DNA of 64,000 nucleotides from JAFNAG01 sp963721405. GTDB taxonomy: Bacteria; Acidobacteriota; UBA6911. This document shows, piece after piece, positions 33,357 to 41,805 of this stretch. The notes below the pieces were generated by a model, which saw nothing but the letters and a program-made list of their open reading frames with translations, had not been told where the DNA came from and ran no database searches. The translations under genes were made by a program, and so were the position numbers. Within the stretch, counting starts at the first letter, position 1, and each line of letters begins with the position of its first letter. The stretch covers positions 496,001 through 560,000 of the forward strand of contig CAVRJA010000014.1 in assembly GCA_963721405.1 (NCBI GenBank). Reading direction: 5' to 3'.

Positions 33357-35798
33357 ATGAACTTGCTACCCTACGAATTATCCGCAGAACAGCTGCGCTG
33401 GCAATGCGATTACTCCGAATTTCCTTTTCAGACCACGGCCGACATACCTCCGCTCAAAGGACTCGTGGAGCAGGAGCGGCCGATTCGGGCGATTCGCTTC
33501 GGACTCGGTATCCTTTCCCCGGGTTACAACATCTATGTCAGCGGCCTGACCGGAACCGGGAAAACCACGGTCATCAAACAATTCCTGGAAGAGATCGCCA
33601 CCACCCGGCCCAGGCCCGACGACTGGTGTTTCGTCTTCAACTTCCGCGATCCTAACTCGCCCACGATCCTGAATCTCCCCGCCGGAAGGGCAAAGGCGCT
33701 GAAGGCCGGGATGGACGAGCTTGTGCGCCAGCTCAAAGCCGAGATCCCCAAAGCCTTCGAGAGCAAAGAATACGAACAGAGTGTGCACGCGCTGCTCCAT
33801 GAAAATCAAAACCTGCAACAGTCCCTCTTCAATCAACTTTCGGAAAAGGCGCGCGGCACCGGTTTCTTGCTCGAAATATCGAAAATGGGCGTATCCCTCG
33901 TCCCCATCATTGACGACAAACCCGTCGGCCCGGAGCAGTACGAGGCCCTTGGCGAGGCGGCGAAGACCGACATCGAAACGCGGCGGGAAGCGTTTCAGCA
34001 GGAAATCAACCTGTTCCTGCGCCAGGTGCGCGACATCAACAAGGCAAGCCGCGACCGGATCAACGAACTGAACCGGCGTGTCGGGATGTACGTGGTCGGC
34101 ACACGGATCGAGGTCATGAGAGACCTGCACGTCCAGTCGCCCAATGTCCTGTCTTATCTCAAAGATGTGCAGGACCACGTGCTCACGCACCTCGACGACT
34201 TTACGGAGGACGGCCAGAAGCAGGAATCCGCTGCCACTCCCAAGCTGAGTCTGGAGCCTGCCGTCGACCCGTTCCTCAAATACAAAGTGAACATCGTCGT
34301 CAACAACACCGACGTCCACGGAGCGCCCGTGGTCATCGAGACGAACCCGACCTACTACAACATGTTCGGCCGCATCGACCGTGTGACTCAACTGGGGACC
34401 CAGCAGACCGACTTTACGATGATTCAGGCCGGCGCCTACATCAAGGCGAACGGGGGATTCCTCGTCATCAATGCTCACGATGTGCTGCTGAACTACGGTG
34501 TATGGGAAAGCCTCAAGCGCACCGTGAAAAACAAGGAGGTCCGGATCGAGGACCTGAACGTGCAGTTCGGGCTTGTACCGGTCGCCGGGATGCGCCCGAG
34601 CCCCATCCCCACGAACGTCAAGGTCATCATGATCGGAAATCAGATGATTTATCACCTCCTGTACGAACAGGACGAGGATTTCCGGAAGATCTTCAAGGTG
34701 AAGGCGGACTTCGACTCCCAAATGGATCGGGACAAGAAGTCCCTGATGAGTTACGCATCCTTCATCAGCAACCGCTGCCATCATGAAAAGCTGCTGCACT
34801 TCGATCCCTCCGGTGTTGCCGAAGTCATTGAGTATGGAGCGCGCCTGGTGGACGATCAGAAAAAGCTCTCCGCGCGCTTCAGCGACATTGCCGACATCGT
34901 GCGCGAGGCGAGCTATTGGGCGAGCCGGGACGGGCGCCAGACTGTTTCGGAGGAGCATGTGCACCGGGCTGTCGAGGAGAAGTGCTACCGGTCCAACCTG
35001 ATCGAAGAACGGGTGCGCGAGTTCATCACCGAGGGGACCATCATGGTCGACGTGGCCGGCGACGCGGTGGGGCAGGTCAACGGACTCGCGGTCCTGGACC
35101 TCGGGGACATCCGGTTCGGCAAGCCGTCGCGGATCACGGTGAAGACATTCATGGGCAAGAGGGGAGTCCTGGATATCGAGCGCGAGTCGAAAATGAGCGG
35201 CCGGATTTACGATAAGGGAGTGCTGATCCTGGGCGGATATCTCGGCGCGTGTTTTGCCCAGGAACGCCCCCTCTCGCTGTCGGCGAGCATCTGCTTCGAA
35301 CAATCCTATGAGGGGGTGGACGGCGACAGCGCCTCTTCGACGGAACTGTACGCCCTGCTTTCCAGCCTCGCAAACGTCCCCATCAAGCAGGGAATCGCCG
35401 TTACCGGCTCCGTCAACCAGCATGGCGACGTCCAGCCGATCGGGGGGGTGAACCAGAAGATCGAGGGATTCTTCGACGTCTGCAAGAGCAGGGGATTGAC
35501 CGGACATCAAGGAGTCATGATCCCCGTGCAGAACGCGAAGAATCTGATGCTGCGCGAGGATGTCATCGATGCCGTACGGCAGGGCAAGTTCCACATCTAT
35601 GCCGTAAAGTCGATCGGCGAAGGCATCGAAATCCTGACCGGGATGCCGGCAGGAGCGAGGTCGAACGGCCAGTATCCGGAAGGCACCCTGAACCATCTCG
35701 TCGAGCATCGCCTGAAATCATTCGCGGAAGGTTTGAAGAAGTTTTCGGAATCATCTCCGGAAGATGAAAAAGCGTGTGATGGCGATGATCAGCATTGA
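33357..35798 (+). CDS. Lon-like ATP-dependent protease (LonB/LonC-type, AAA_32)
   Basis: 813 residues; GAGGAG precedes the ATG. The N-terminal region ends in Walker A GLTGTGKTT (about residues 62-70). A long coiled insert occupies residues ~110-260 (EIPKAFESKEYEQSVHALLHENQNLQQSLFNQLSEKA), as in the AAA_32 family. The C-terminal Lon protease domain has the Ser-Lys dyad: Ser in GDSASSTELYALL (near 661) and Lys in PIGGVNQKIEGFFD (near 701). It should degrade unfolded proteins in the cytoplasm with ATP. It lacks the classical LonA N-domain. Confidence 0.92.
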   Translation: MNLLPYELSAEQLRWQCDYSEFPFQTTADIPPLKGLVEQERPIRAIRFGLGILSPGYNIYVSGLTGTGKTTVIKQFLEEIATTRPRPDDWCFVFNFRDPNSPTILNLPAGRAKALKAGMDELVRQLKAEIPKAFESKEYEQSVHALLHENQNLQQSLFNQLSEKARGTGFLLEISKMGVSLVPIIDDKPVGPEQYEALGEAAKTDIETRREAFQQEINLFLRQVRDINKASRDRINELNRRVGMYVVGTRIEVMRDLHVQSPNVLSYLKDVQDHVLTHLDDFTEDGQKQESAATPKLSLEPAVDPFLKYKVNIVVNNTDVHGAPVVIETNPTYYNMFGRIDRVTQLGTQQTDFTMIQAGAYIKANGGFLVINAHDVLLNYGVWESLKRTVKNKEVRIEDLNVQFGLVPVAGMRPSPIPTNVKVIMIGNQMIYHLLYEQDEDFRKIFKVKADFDSQMDRDKKSLMSYASFISNRCHHEKLLHFDPSGVAEVIEYGARLVDDQKKLSARFSDIADIVREASYWASRDGRQTVSEEHVHRAVEEKCYRSNLIEERVREFITEGTIMVDVAGDAVGQVNGLAVLDLGDIRFGKPSRITVKTFMGKRGVLDIERESKMSGRIYDKGVLILGGYLGACFAQERPLSLSASICFEQSYEGVDGDSASSTELYALLSSLANVPIKQGIAVTGSVNQHGDVQPIGGVNQKIEGFFDVCKSRGLTGHQGVMIPVQNAKNLMLREDVIDAVRQGKFHIYAVKSIGEGIEILTGMPAGARSNGQYPEGTLNHLVEHRLKSFAEGLKKFSESSPEDEKACDGDDQH

Positions 35799-37005
35799 AG
35801 AAGCACAGAGGGTGATCCTCGAAAACCTCCCCGCTTGCCGAAAGGAAGAGGTCCATTTCCAGGCGGCTCTGGGCCGCGTCCTCGCCGAGGAGCTTACGGC
35901 CGGCATGGACATTCCCCCGTTTGACCGTGCCGCGATGGACGGCTATGCCCTGCGGGTGAGCGATGCGGCCGGCGCCCCGGTTGAATTGGAGTTGACCGGA
36001 GTGCTGCGCGCCGGCAGCGACATTTCCTCCAGTATCGGTCCGGGACAGGCGATGGCCATCATGACCGGCGCGGCAGTGCCCACCGGCGCTGATGCCGTGC
36101 AGATGTTGGAGCACGCCCGCCTTTCTGAGGATGGGAAGCGTGTCACCATCCTGAAGGCTCTGGAACCTTGGGAGAACGTCGTGCGGCGCGGGCGCGAAGC
36201 GTCGGCAGGAAGGATCGTTCTCGAACCCGGCCGCGTTATCGGCCCAGCGGAAATTGCCGTGCTGGCGACGTTCGGACGTACCCAGGTTCCCGTCTGGCGC
36301 CGGCCAGGCGTTGCCGTGCTAGCCACGGGAGACGAGTTGATCGAAGTGGAGGGCTCGCCGCGCGGCGGACAGATCCGAAACTCCAACGCCTATTCACTCA
36401 TCGCTCAACTCCGGTTCCTCGGCGTCGAGCCCCATTACCTCGGGATCGTTCCGGATGAACCGTCGGAGCTGCGCCGCAGGGTGGCAGCGGCCATGGAGAA
36501 CGATATTCTGATCGTCTCCGGGGGGGCGTCTGTCGGCAAGTACGATTTCGTGAAGACGATCCTGCAGGAACTCGGGATCCGGATTCTCTTCAGCCAGGTG
36601 GCGATCCGGCCTGGAAAGCCGACTGTTTTTGCGCGGAAAGGCGATGGCGTGGTTTTCGGCTTGCCGGGAAACCCCGTTTCTTCGTTCGTTTCGTTCGAAA
36701 CCTTCGTCCGCCCTGCCATCGGGCGCCTGTGCGGCTTCGCCAGTCCGGACCTGGCCCGCGTCGCGGGCGCGCTATCGAGTGCAATCACGCAGCTTCCGGG
36801 AAGGACTTCCTACATGCCCGCCACGGCCTCGTGGGTCGGGGACTCCTGGAGAATCGAGCCCCTGCCATGGAACGGCTCCGGCGACATCATCAGCTTTTCA
36901 CGTTCCAACGCGCTCTTGATCTTCCCTGCCGATCGCGATTCGCTGGCCGGCGGGGAGCGGGTCGAGGCCCTCCTGTTGCCCGATTTTCTCAGACGGAGTC
37001 GATGA
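35764..37005 (+). CDS. moeA: Molybdopterin molybdotransferase
   Basis: 413 residues. Domain signatures: IPPFDRAAMDGYALR, GQAMAIMTGAAVPTGADAV, VAVLATGDELIEVEG with GGQIRNSNAYSL, SGGASVGKYDFVKTIL and FGLPGNPVSSFVSFETFVRP. It inserts molybdate into adenylated molybdopterin. ATG 35764 overlaps the protease gene by 35 bases; ATG 35788 (MISIEEAQR) is an alternative that matches the usual N-terminus. It is followed at once by moaC, so a molybdenum-cofactor pair is made here although no molybdoenzyme is in the window. Confidence 0.95.
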   Translation: MKKRVMAMISIEEAQRVILENLPACRKEEVHFQAALGRVLAEELTAGMDIPPFDRAAMDGYALRVSDAAGAPVELELTGVLRAGSDISSSIGPGQAMAIMTGAAVPTGADAVQMLEHARLSEDGKRVTILKALEPWENVVRRGREASAGRIVLEPGRVIGPAEIAVLATFGRTQVPVWRRPGVAVLATGDELIEVEGSPRGGQIRNSNAYSLIAQLRFLGVEPHYLGIVPDEPSELRRRVAAAMENDILIVSGGASVGKYDFVKTILQELGIRILFSQVAIRPGKPTVFARKGDGVVFGLPGNPVSSFVSFETFVRPAIGRLCGFASPDLARVAGALSSAITQLPGRTSYMPATASWVGDSWRIEPLPWNGSGDIISFSRSNALLIFPADRDSLAGGERVEALLLPDFLRRSR

Positions 37006-37500
37006 GTGCGCGAAAAAAAACTCTCCCACATCAATGCCGAAGGACAGGCCCGCATGGTCGATGTTTCGGACAAGCCCGCTGCCAGGCGTCGTGCCGTGGC
37101 GGAGTCCTTTGTCAGGATTTCGCCTGAAACCATGGGCCTAATCGCAGACGGCCGATTGCCGAAAGGGGACGCGCTGGGCACGGCGCGGCTTGCCGGGATT
37201 ATGGGAGCCAAAAAGACGCCTGAACTGGTGCCGCTGTGCCACCCGCTCCTGCTTACCCACGTGGACGTGAGAACCGAGGTGGGTAGAGGAGGGGTGCGGT
37301 TCGAGTCGACCGTCACGTGTGTTGGCGAGACCGGTGTCGAGATGGAGGCCCTGACCGCAGCCGCCGTTGCCGCACTCACTCTTTACGACATGGTCAAGGC
37401 GGTCGAAAGAGGGGCGACCATCGAACGCATACGATTGCTGGAAAAAAGCGGCGGCAAGAGCGGCGCATTCCGCCGCGGGCCCGACCGTGCCGGGAAGTAA
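37006..37500 (+). CDS. moaC: Cyclic pyranopterin monophosphate synthase accessory protein
   Basis: 164 residues from GTG 37006, the base after the moeA stop. The family core is intact: LSHINAEGQARMVDVSDKPAARRRAVAE, KGDALGTARLAGIMGAKKTPELVPLCHPLLLTHVDV, and GVEMEALTAAAVAALTLYDMVKAVERG with the catalytic KxxxRG region. MoaC acts with MoaA on GTP to make cyclic pyranopterin. MoaA itself is not in the window. The GTG start directly at the stop suggests termination-reinitiation from moeA. Confidence 0.95.
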   Translation: MREKKLSHINAEGQARMVDVSDKPAARRRAVAESFVRISPETMGLIADGRLPKGDALGTARLAGIMGAKKTPELVPLCHPLLLTHVDVRTEVGRGGVRFESTVTCVGETGVEMEALTAAAVAALTLYDMVKAVERGATIERIRLLEKSGGKSGAFRRGPDRAGK

Positions 37501-37562
37501 GGGTGACGGGTTTGGGGCTTCGATTGGGCGGACATCGGAGATTAGACCTTAGACTACAGACG

Positions 37563-37595
37563 CAGGAGTCAGAAGCCAGGAGTCAGAAGTCAGAA
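37563..37595 (+). repeat. Simple repeat of GGAGTCAGAAG units
   Basis: Reads CAGGAGTCAGAAGCCAGGAG followed by TCAGAAGTCAGAA, three irregular copies of a GGAGTCA-type unit. A cleaner heptamer tandem of the same unit lies at 50013-50033 on the other strand. Confidence 0.6.
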
Positions 37596-37601
37596 TGAAG
37601 A

Positions 37602-37663
37602 GCCGGACGGGAAGTCGTGGAAGGAGTCGACATTCGGATTTCAATCGACGGACAACAGACTTC
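37602..37663 (-). repeat. 62-bp dispersed repeat, copy 2
   Basis: The complement of 27231-27292 with about four mismatches (one in GATGTCC/GTTGTCC, three in the AACATCG/AATGTCG region). It lies directly after the simple repeats, and its flanks do not match those of copy 1, so the repeat boundaries are sharp. Confidence 0.8.
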
Positions 37664-37827
37664 AGCTGCTGCATAGTACTGTGATAGCAATCGCGGACCG
37701 GATGGCGGCAAGCACCCTGAATTAGGCTCAACCGAGCTGCTTGAAAGGGCAAACTTTCGCGCGCTATACTCGTCGTGGTTGGATTAGGTCAATTGGCTGA
37801 TTTCAATTGGGATCCTATTGGTAAACT

Positions 37828-38202
37828 ATGCCAATTTACGAGTATTCCTGTCACGACTGCAAACGCAAGATGAGTTTCCTTGTGCTCTCGCCCGCAAGCT
37901 TTCAGCCCGTCTGCAAGTTTTGCCGGAGCAAGGATTTGGAACAACTTTTCTCGCGCTTTTCGTCGCCGAAGTCGGAAGAACAGCGCCTCGAGTCGCTGGC
38001 TGATCCGACGAGCCTCGCCGGATTGGACGAAAACGACCCTGCCAGCGTGGCCCGCTGGATGAAGAAGATGGGCAAGGAAATGGGCGAAGACGTGGGCGAG
38101 GATTTCGACCAGATCGCCGAAGAGGCGGCGCAGGAAGTTGCTTCAGGCAAGACAGGCGGCGAAGACGACACCGGGGGCATGGGTTCATCCGACGACCTGT
38201 GA
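37828..38202 (+). CDS. FmdB-family zinc ribbon protein
   Basis: 124 residues. MPIYEYSCHDCKRKM with CKFCRSKDLEQLF forms the four-cysteine zinc ribbon (CxxC...CxxC) of the FmdB/CxxC_CXXC_SSSS family. The C-terminal two thirds are acidic and helical (WMKKMGKEMGEDVGEDFDQIAEEAAQEVASGK) and end in a Gly/Asp-rich tail. Family members are putative regulators or small nucleic-acid-binding proteins. The radical SAM gene follows 22 bases later on the same strand. Confidence 0.88.
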   Translation: MPIYEYSCHDCKRKMSFLVLSPASFQPVCKFCRSKDLEQLFSRFSSPKSEEQRLESLADPTSLAGLDENDPASVARWMKKMGKEMGEDVGEDFDQIAEEAAQEVASGKTGGEDDTGGMGSSDDL

Positions 38203-38224
38203 TCGCGTGTGGTAGATTATGTGA

Positions 38225-39541
38225 ATGCAAGCGATTCCTGAGAATCAGATGCCGGCCCTGGGACAGGTCGAGTGCCTGGCGCAAAGTTACCCTGATCTCC
38301 CCGTCGAGGTGATCTTCAAGGAGGATCTTCTCCGGCGCGGCATGGCGTGGTCCCGGGATGCCCTCGAAGTGGCCGCCAACTACAAGCGCAAGGCGTACTT
38401 CATCTTCTCGTTTGACATGGTCCCGATCTCGGGGATGGACCAGGGGGAAAACACCAAGGCGCCCGAAGAAGTCCGCTTGACAGGGGGGGCGTTTGACTTC
38501 AAACCGGTGATCGTTTCCGTCCGCCTCAACCCGGTTTCTCCGTACTGCGTCGAATCAGACGACGGTAAGCTCGTTCTCAAGCTCGACGGCCACCCGATTG
38601 CCGGCGTCGAGTTGCAGCATTCCCCCGCTTATTACGCGCGCACGCTCGCAAACGGCAAGCCGATCACCGATATCGCCCCGACGATTGAATGGGGCTACCT
38701 GCTGTACTTGACCGTGTTCCGGCTGTGCCAGTATTTCGGGGCGCAGGAAGAGTGCCGGTTTTGCGACATCAACGAAAACTATCGGCAGCAGAGAAAAGCC
38801 GGCCGACCCTACACATCCGTAAAGTCCGTCGAGGAAATACTCGAAGCACTCGAGATTATTACTGCCACGGACAGCGAGAGCAAGGCGTACACGGTCACAG
38901 GTGGAAGCATCACCTCGAAGCTGGAAGGCAAATCGGAAATTGACTTCTACGTGCAATATCCCGAAGCCATTGAGAAGCGGTTTCCTCGGAAGTGGATCAG
39001 CAAGGTGGTGGTCCAGGCCCTTCCGAGGGATGATGTGCAGAGGCTTCACGATGCGGGGGTGCAGATCTATCATCCTAACTACGAGGTGTGGGACAAGAAT
39101 CTGTTCGAGACTCTGTGCGCCGGGAAAGCGCGCTACATCGGCCGCGAGCAGTGGATTCGCCGGATCCTGGATGCGGCCGAGGTATTCGGTCCCGAGCACG
39201 TGATACCGAACTTCGTGGCCGGAATCGAAATGGCCGGGCCCACCGGTTTCGCCACGGTGGACGAAGCCATCGCTTCCACGAGCGAAGGGCTCGACTTTTT
39301 CATGAGGCGTGGAATATCGCCGCGTTTCACCACCTGGTGTCCCGAACCTCTCAGCGTGCTGGGCCGGGACCGCCGGGGAGCACCGCTCGAATACCACGTC
39401 CGCCTGCTGCGCGCGTATCGCGACACGCACGCGAAGTACAATCTCCCCGCCCCGCCGGGGTACGGCAATCCCGGCCTGGGGCAGGCGGTTTTTTCGGTTT
39501 CTTCATTCATGGATGTCTTGCCGCATCCATCATCCTGCTAG
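38225..39541 (+). CDS. Radical SAM-like enzyme with a CX8CX2C cluster motif
   Basis: 438 residues. A long N-terminal region (to about 160) precedes the candidate cluster motif C168-X8-C177-X2-C180 (LCQYFGAQEECRFCD), which is not the classical CX3CX2C. A Gly-rich TVTGGSITS at about residue 223 resembles the SAM-binding GGE motif, and barrel-like strands follow (SKVVVQALPRDDVQRLHDAG; VWDKNLFETLCAGKARYIGREQWIRRILDAAEVFG; PNFVAGIEMAGPTGF). This fits a radical SAM barrel of an uncharacterised subfamily. The fpg gene starts six bases after its stop, and the zinc-ribbon gene precedes it. Confidence 0.78.
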   Translation: MQAIPENQMPALGQVECLAQSYPDLPVEVIFKEDLLRRGMAWSRDALEVAANYKRKAYFIFSFDMVPISGMDQGENTKAPEEVRLTGGAFDFKPVIVSVRLNPVSPYCVESDDGKLVLKLDGHPIAGVELQHSPAYYARTLANGKPITDIAPTIEWGYLLYLTVFRLCQYFGAQEECRFCDINENYRQQRKAGRPYTSVKSVEEILEALEIITATDSESKAYTVTGGSITSKLEGKSEIDFYVQYPEAIEKRFPRKWISKVVVQALPRDDVQRLHDAGVQIYHPNYEVWDKNLFETLCAGKARYIGREQWIRRILDAAEVFGPEHVIPNFVAGIEMAGPTGFATVDEAIASTSEGLDFFMRRGISPRFTTWCPEPLSVLGRDRRGAPLEYHVRLLRAYRDTHAKYNLPAPPGYGNPGLGQAVFSVSSFMDVLPHPSSC

Positions 39542-39547
39542 AGCGCC

Positions 39548-40399
39548 ATGCCTGAACTGCCTGAGGTGGAGACCATCGCCCGAAAGCTCCGCACTGCGAT
39601 CACCGGGAAAATCATTACCGGTATCACTCTGTCCGGCAAATCGCTGCGCCGTCCGGTTCCCGTCAACTTCTCCTCGACGCTGCAGGGCCGCTCCATTCGC
39701 ACGATCCATCGCATGGGGAAGTACCTGATCCTGGAGACCGACCCGCCCGCCTTCTGGCTGATCCACCTCGGGATGTCGGGGCGCCTTATTTACTGGGCCG
39801 GCCGGGCGGAGCGTCCGAGGCACACTCACGCGACGATTCGATTCGCCGATGGGGCCGAGTTGCAGTTCTGCGACCCGCGCCGCTTCGGGTTGCTGGATGT
39901 CAGCGAAGTCCCGCAGCTTGCGGATATTCCAGAGATAAAGGTGCTTGGCAGGGACCCCTTGGCGGCGGAATTCACCCCGGACTGGTTGTGGCTGGAGCTC
40001 AGGAAAAGCCGCAGAGAGCTCAAGTCGTTTCTTCTCGACCAGCACAGGATCGCGGGCCTCGGCAACATTTATGCTTGCGAAGCGCTGTTTCGCGCACGTT
40101 TGCACCCGGCACGGCGCTGCCACACGCTTATGAAGAGGGATGCCGGCGCGCTGGCCCGCGCGGTCAGGGCGATCCTACGGTCCGCCATCGAGCATCGCGG
40201 CACGACTTTTTCGGACTTCATGGATTCGGACGGGGAATACGGGGAACACCAGGACTTCCTCCTCGTCTTTCAAAGAGAAGGAGAGAAATGCCGGCGGTGT
40301 CGTGCGACAATCCGCCGTATGCGGCAGGCAAATCGCAGCACTTATTTCTGCCCTCACTGCCAGAATGGCAGGCTGAGCGGCAAAGGAAAGCAGGGTTGA
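39548..40399 (+). CDS. mutM: Formamidopyrimidine-DNA glycosylase
   Basis: 283 residues. It begins MPELPEVETIARKL, where Pro2 is the nucleophile of the glycosylase/AP lyase and Glu3 is conserved. HLGMSGRLIYW, DPRRFGLLDV, LLDQHRIAGLGNIYACEALFRARLHP and the C-terminal zinc finger CRRCRATIRRMRQANRSTYF-CPHC complete the family pattern. It removes 8-oxoguanine and ring-opened purines from DNA. The length is normal. It lies six bases after the radical SAM gene and five before a small Cys-rich protein. Confidence 0.96.
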   Translation: MPELPEVETIARKLRTAITGKIITGITLSGKSLRRPVPVNFSSTLQGRSIRTIHRMGKYLILETDPPAFWLIHLGMSGRLIYWAGRAERPRHTHATIRFADGAELQFCDPRRFGLLDVSEVPQLADIPEIKVLGRDPLAAEFTPDWLWLELRKSRRELKSFLLDQHRIAGLGNIYACEALFRARLHPARRCHTLMKRDAGALARAVRAILRSAIEHRGTTFSDFMDSDGEYGEHQDFLLVFQREGEKCRRCRATIRRMRQANRSTYFCPHCQNGRLSGKGKQG

Positions 40400-40403
40400 C
40401 TCC

Positions 40404-40628
40404 GTGACGGAAGAATATAAAAAATGCGCACATTGCAAAGGCGCCGGTATCTGCCACGTCTGCAGGGGCACCGGAAGGCTGGCGTTGCAGAAGGGGAAAC
40501 AGTGCACCTCATGCTTTCCCCACGGCAGTGGCAAATGCCAGAATTGCCGGGGATTGGGCGGCTTCGACCGGACAGGCCATCCCGCCGCACCGCCGGATGC
40601 GGCTCCGCCGCCCGAACCGGCCGAATGA
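40404..40628 (+). CDS. Small CxxCxGxG-type zinc-binding protein
   Basis: 74 residues from GTG 40404. Four Cys pairs are spaced as in DnaJ central domains: CAHCKGAGICHVCRGTGR, then CTSCFPHGSGKCQNCRGLGG. A Pro/Ala-rich tail ends the protein. There is no J-domain. It begins five bases after the fpg stop, so it may be co-translated. It could be a stand-alone zinc-binding chaperone-like module; the role is unknown. Confidence 0.75.
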   Translation: MTEEYKKCAHCKGAGICHVCRGTGRLALQKGKQCTSCFPHGSGKCQNCRGLGGFDRTGHPAAPPDAAPPPEPAE

Positions 40629-40657
40629 TTTCCCGGGTAGAGCACTGCGCTGACCTG

Positions 40658-41689
40658 TCAGAGAGTTTTTGTAATTTTAGTCAGGCTGCGCGGGCGGTCA
40701 GGGCTCAGGCCCTTTAGTCGCGACAGCCTTTCCGCGAAAATCTGACCGGGGATGATGTACGGAATCGCGGAGTAAAGGTCAGGAACCCGGACCGGCATCC
40801 GGATTCCGCATCCGGCCAGCTTCAGCGCGCTCTTCTCGCTCGAAATGACCAGCGTGTCGGCCTGAAGCTCTTTCAGCCGCGAAATGAGCGAACACGTATC
40901 GCGGAAGACCCTGCCGGGCGGGGCGAAGAGTATCACCGGGAAATCCCGCTGCACCATGGCGATGGGGCCGTGCATGAAATCCGCGGCGGAGAAGCGCTCG
41001 GCCATGATGTAGCAGGTCTCCATCAGTTTGATGGCCAGTTCGTAAGCGTTGGCGTAGTTCAGGCCGCGGCCGACCACGGCGCAATGGTTCATGAACCGGT
41101 ACCTTTCGATGATAGACTCGATCGCGGGGGCCAGTTCGAGCGCAGCTCCGGCATGGCCGGGAATATGATAGAGCGCCTCGCAGTCGCCGCCGCTCAGCGT
41201 GCCGGCCAGCATGTGGAGAAGCATCAGCTGGCAGGTATAGGTTTTGGTGGCGGCGACGCTTCGCTCCGCACCGGCACGGGTGACAAAAATCTCGTCGGCG
41301 ATCCCCGCCATGCTGGAGCGGCGGTGGTTGGTGATGGCGAGCACGTGCGCCCCGCTTTTTTTGCAGCTCTCCAGGACGGTGTTGATGTCGGACCCCTCGC
41401 CGGACTGGCTGATGCCGACAACGAGGGCGTCGCGGAGCCTGAGCCCGCGACGATACAGGGTATGCACCGAGGGGGCGGAGAGCGAGACCGGGATCCCGGT
41501 GCTGATCTCCAACAGATAGCGGCCGAAAAGGGCGGCGTTGTCGGAGGTGCCCCGGGCGACCAGGACGATGAGGCGAAGATCGCGCGCCTTCAGGAACGAG
41601 GCAATGCGCCGCATCCGCGGCAACTCGGCTCGCAGGGTGCGATCGAGCGCCTCCGGCTGTTCGGCAATTTCGCGGAGCATGATCGACAC
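40658..41689 (-). CDS. SIS-domain sugar isomerase/deaminase (GlmS C-terminal-like, NagB-II type)
   Basis: 343 residues from GTG 41689, chosen because GGAGG (41696-41700) lies six bases upstream; ATG 41680 is the alternative. Two SIS domains are visible: LIVLVARGTSDNAALFGRYLLE, GISQSGEGSDINTVLESCKKSGAHVLAITN, then CAVVGRGLNYANAYELAIKLMETCYIMAERFSAADFMHGPIAMV. It lacks the glutaminase domain of GlmS. Such proteins act as glucosamine-6-phosphate deaminases or related sugar-phosphate isomerases. It is convergent with the fpg cluster and has no sugar genes beside it. Confidence 0.85.
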   Translation of the reverse strand: MSIMLREIAEQPEALDRTLRAELPRMRRIASFLKARDLRLIVLVARGTSDNAALFGRYLLEISTGIPVSLSAPSVHTLYRRGLRLRDALVVGISQSGEGSDINTVLESCKKSGAHVLAITNHRRSSMAGIADEIFVTRAGAERSVAATKTYTCQLMLLHMLAGTLSGGDCEALYHIPGHAGAALELAPAIESIIERYRFMNHCAVVGRGLNYANAYELAIKLMETCYIMAERFSAADFMHGPIAMVQRDFPVILFAPPGRVFRDTCSLISRLKELQADTLVISSEKSALKLAGCGIRMPVRVPDLYSAIPYIIPGQIFAERLSRLKGLSPDRPRSLTKITKTL

Positions 41690-41805
41690 TGGGATCCTCC
41701 GGGAGCGATCATGGACAAAAGACGGCCTGCTTGTCAATGACGGCGTGGCCGAACCGTGACTTCGAATCATGAGCGACGGCATTAACGATTTCGGGGGGTA
41801 GAAGC

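Larger units (their letters stand above)
37501..37827. other. Spacer with simple repeats and 62-bp repeat
   Basis: About 330 bases without a gene. It holds GGAGTCAGAAG-type simple repeats (37564-37595) and the inverted copy of the 62-bp repeat (37602-37663). The rest, from 37665 to 37827, shows nothing recognisable except the short A/T-rich stretch before the zinc-ribbon gene. Confidence 0.55.

Noticed and set aside
33378..35708. A 776-codon minus-strand open frame.
   Set aside because: Antisense to the Lon-like protease gene, whose Walker A and Ser-Lys dyad are intact.
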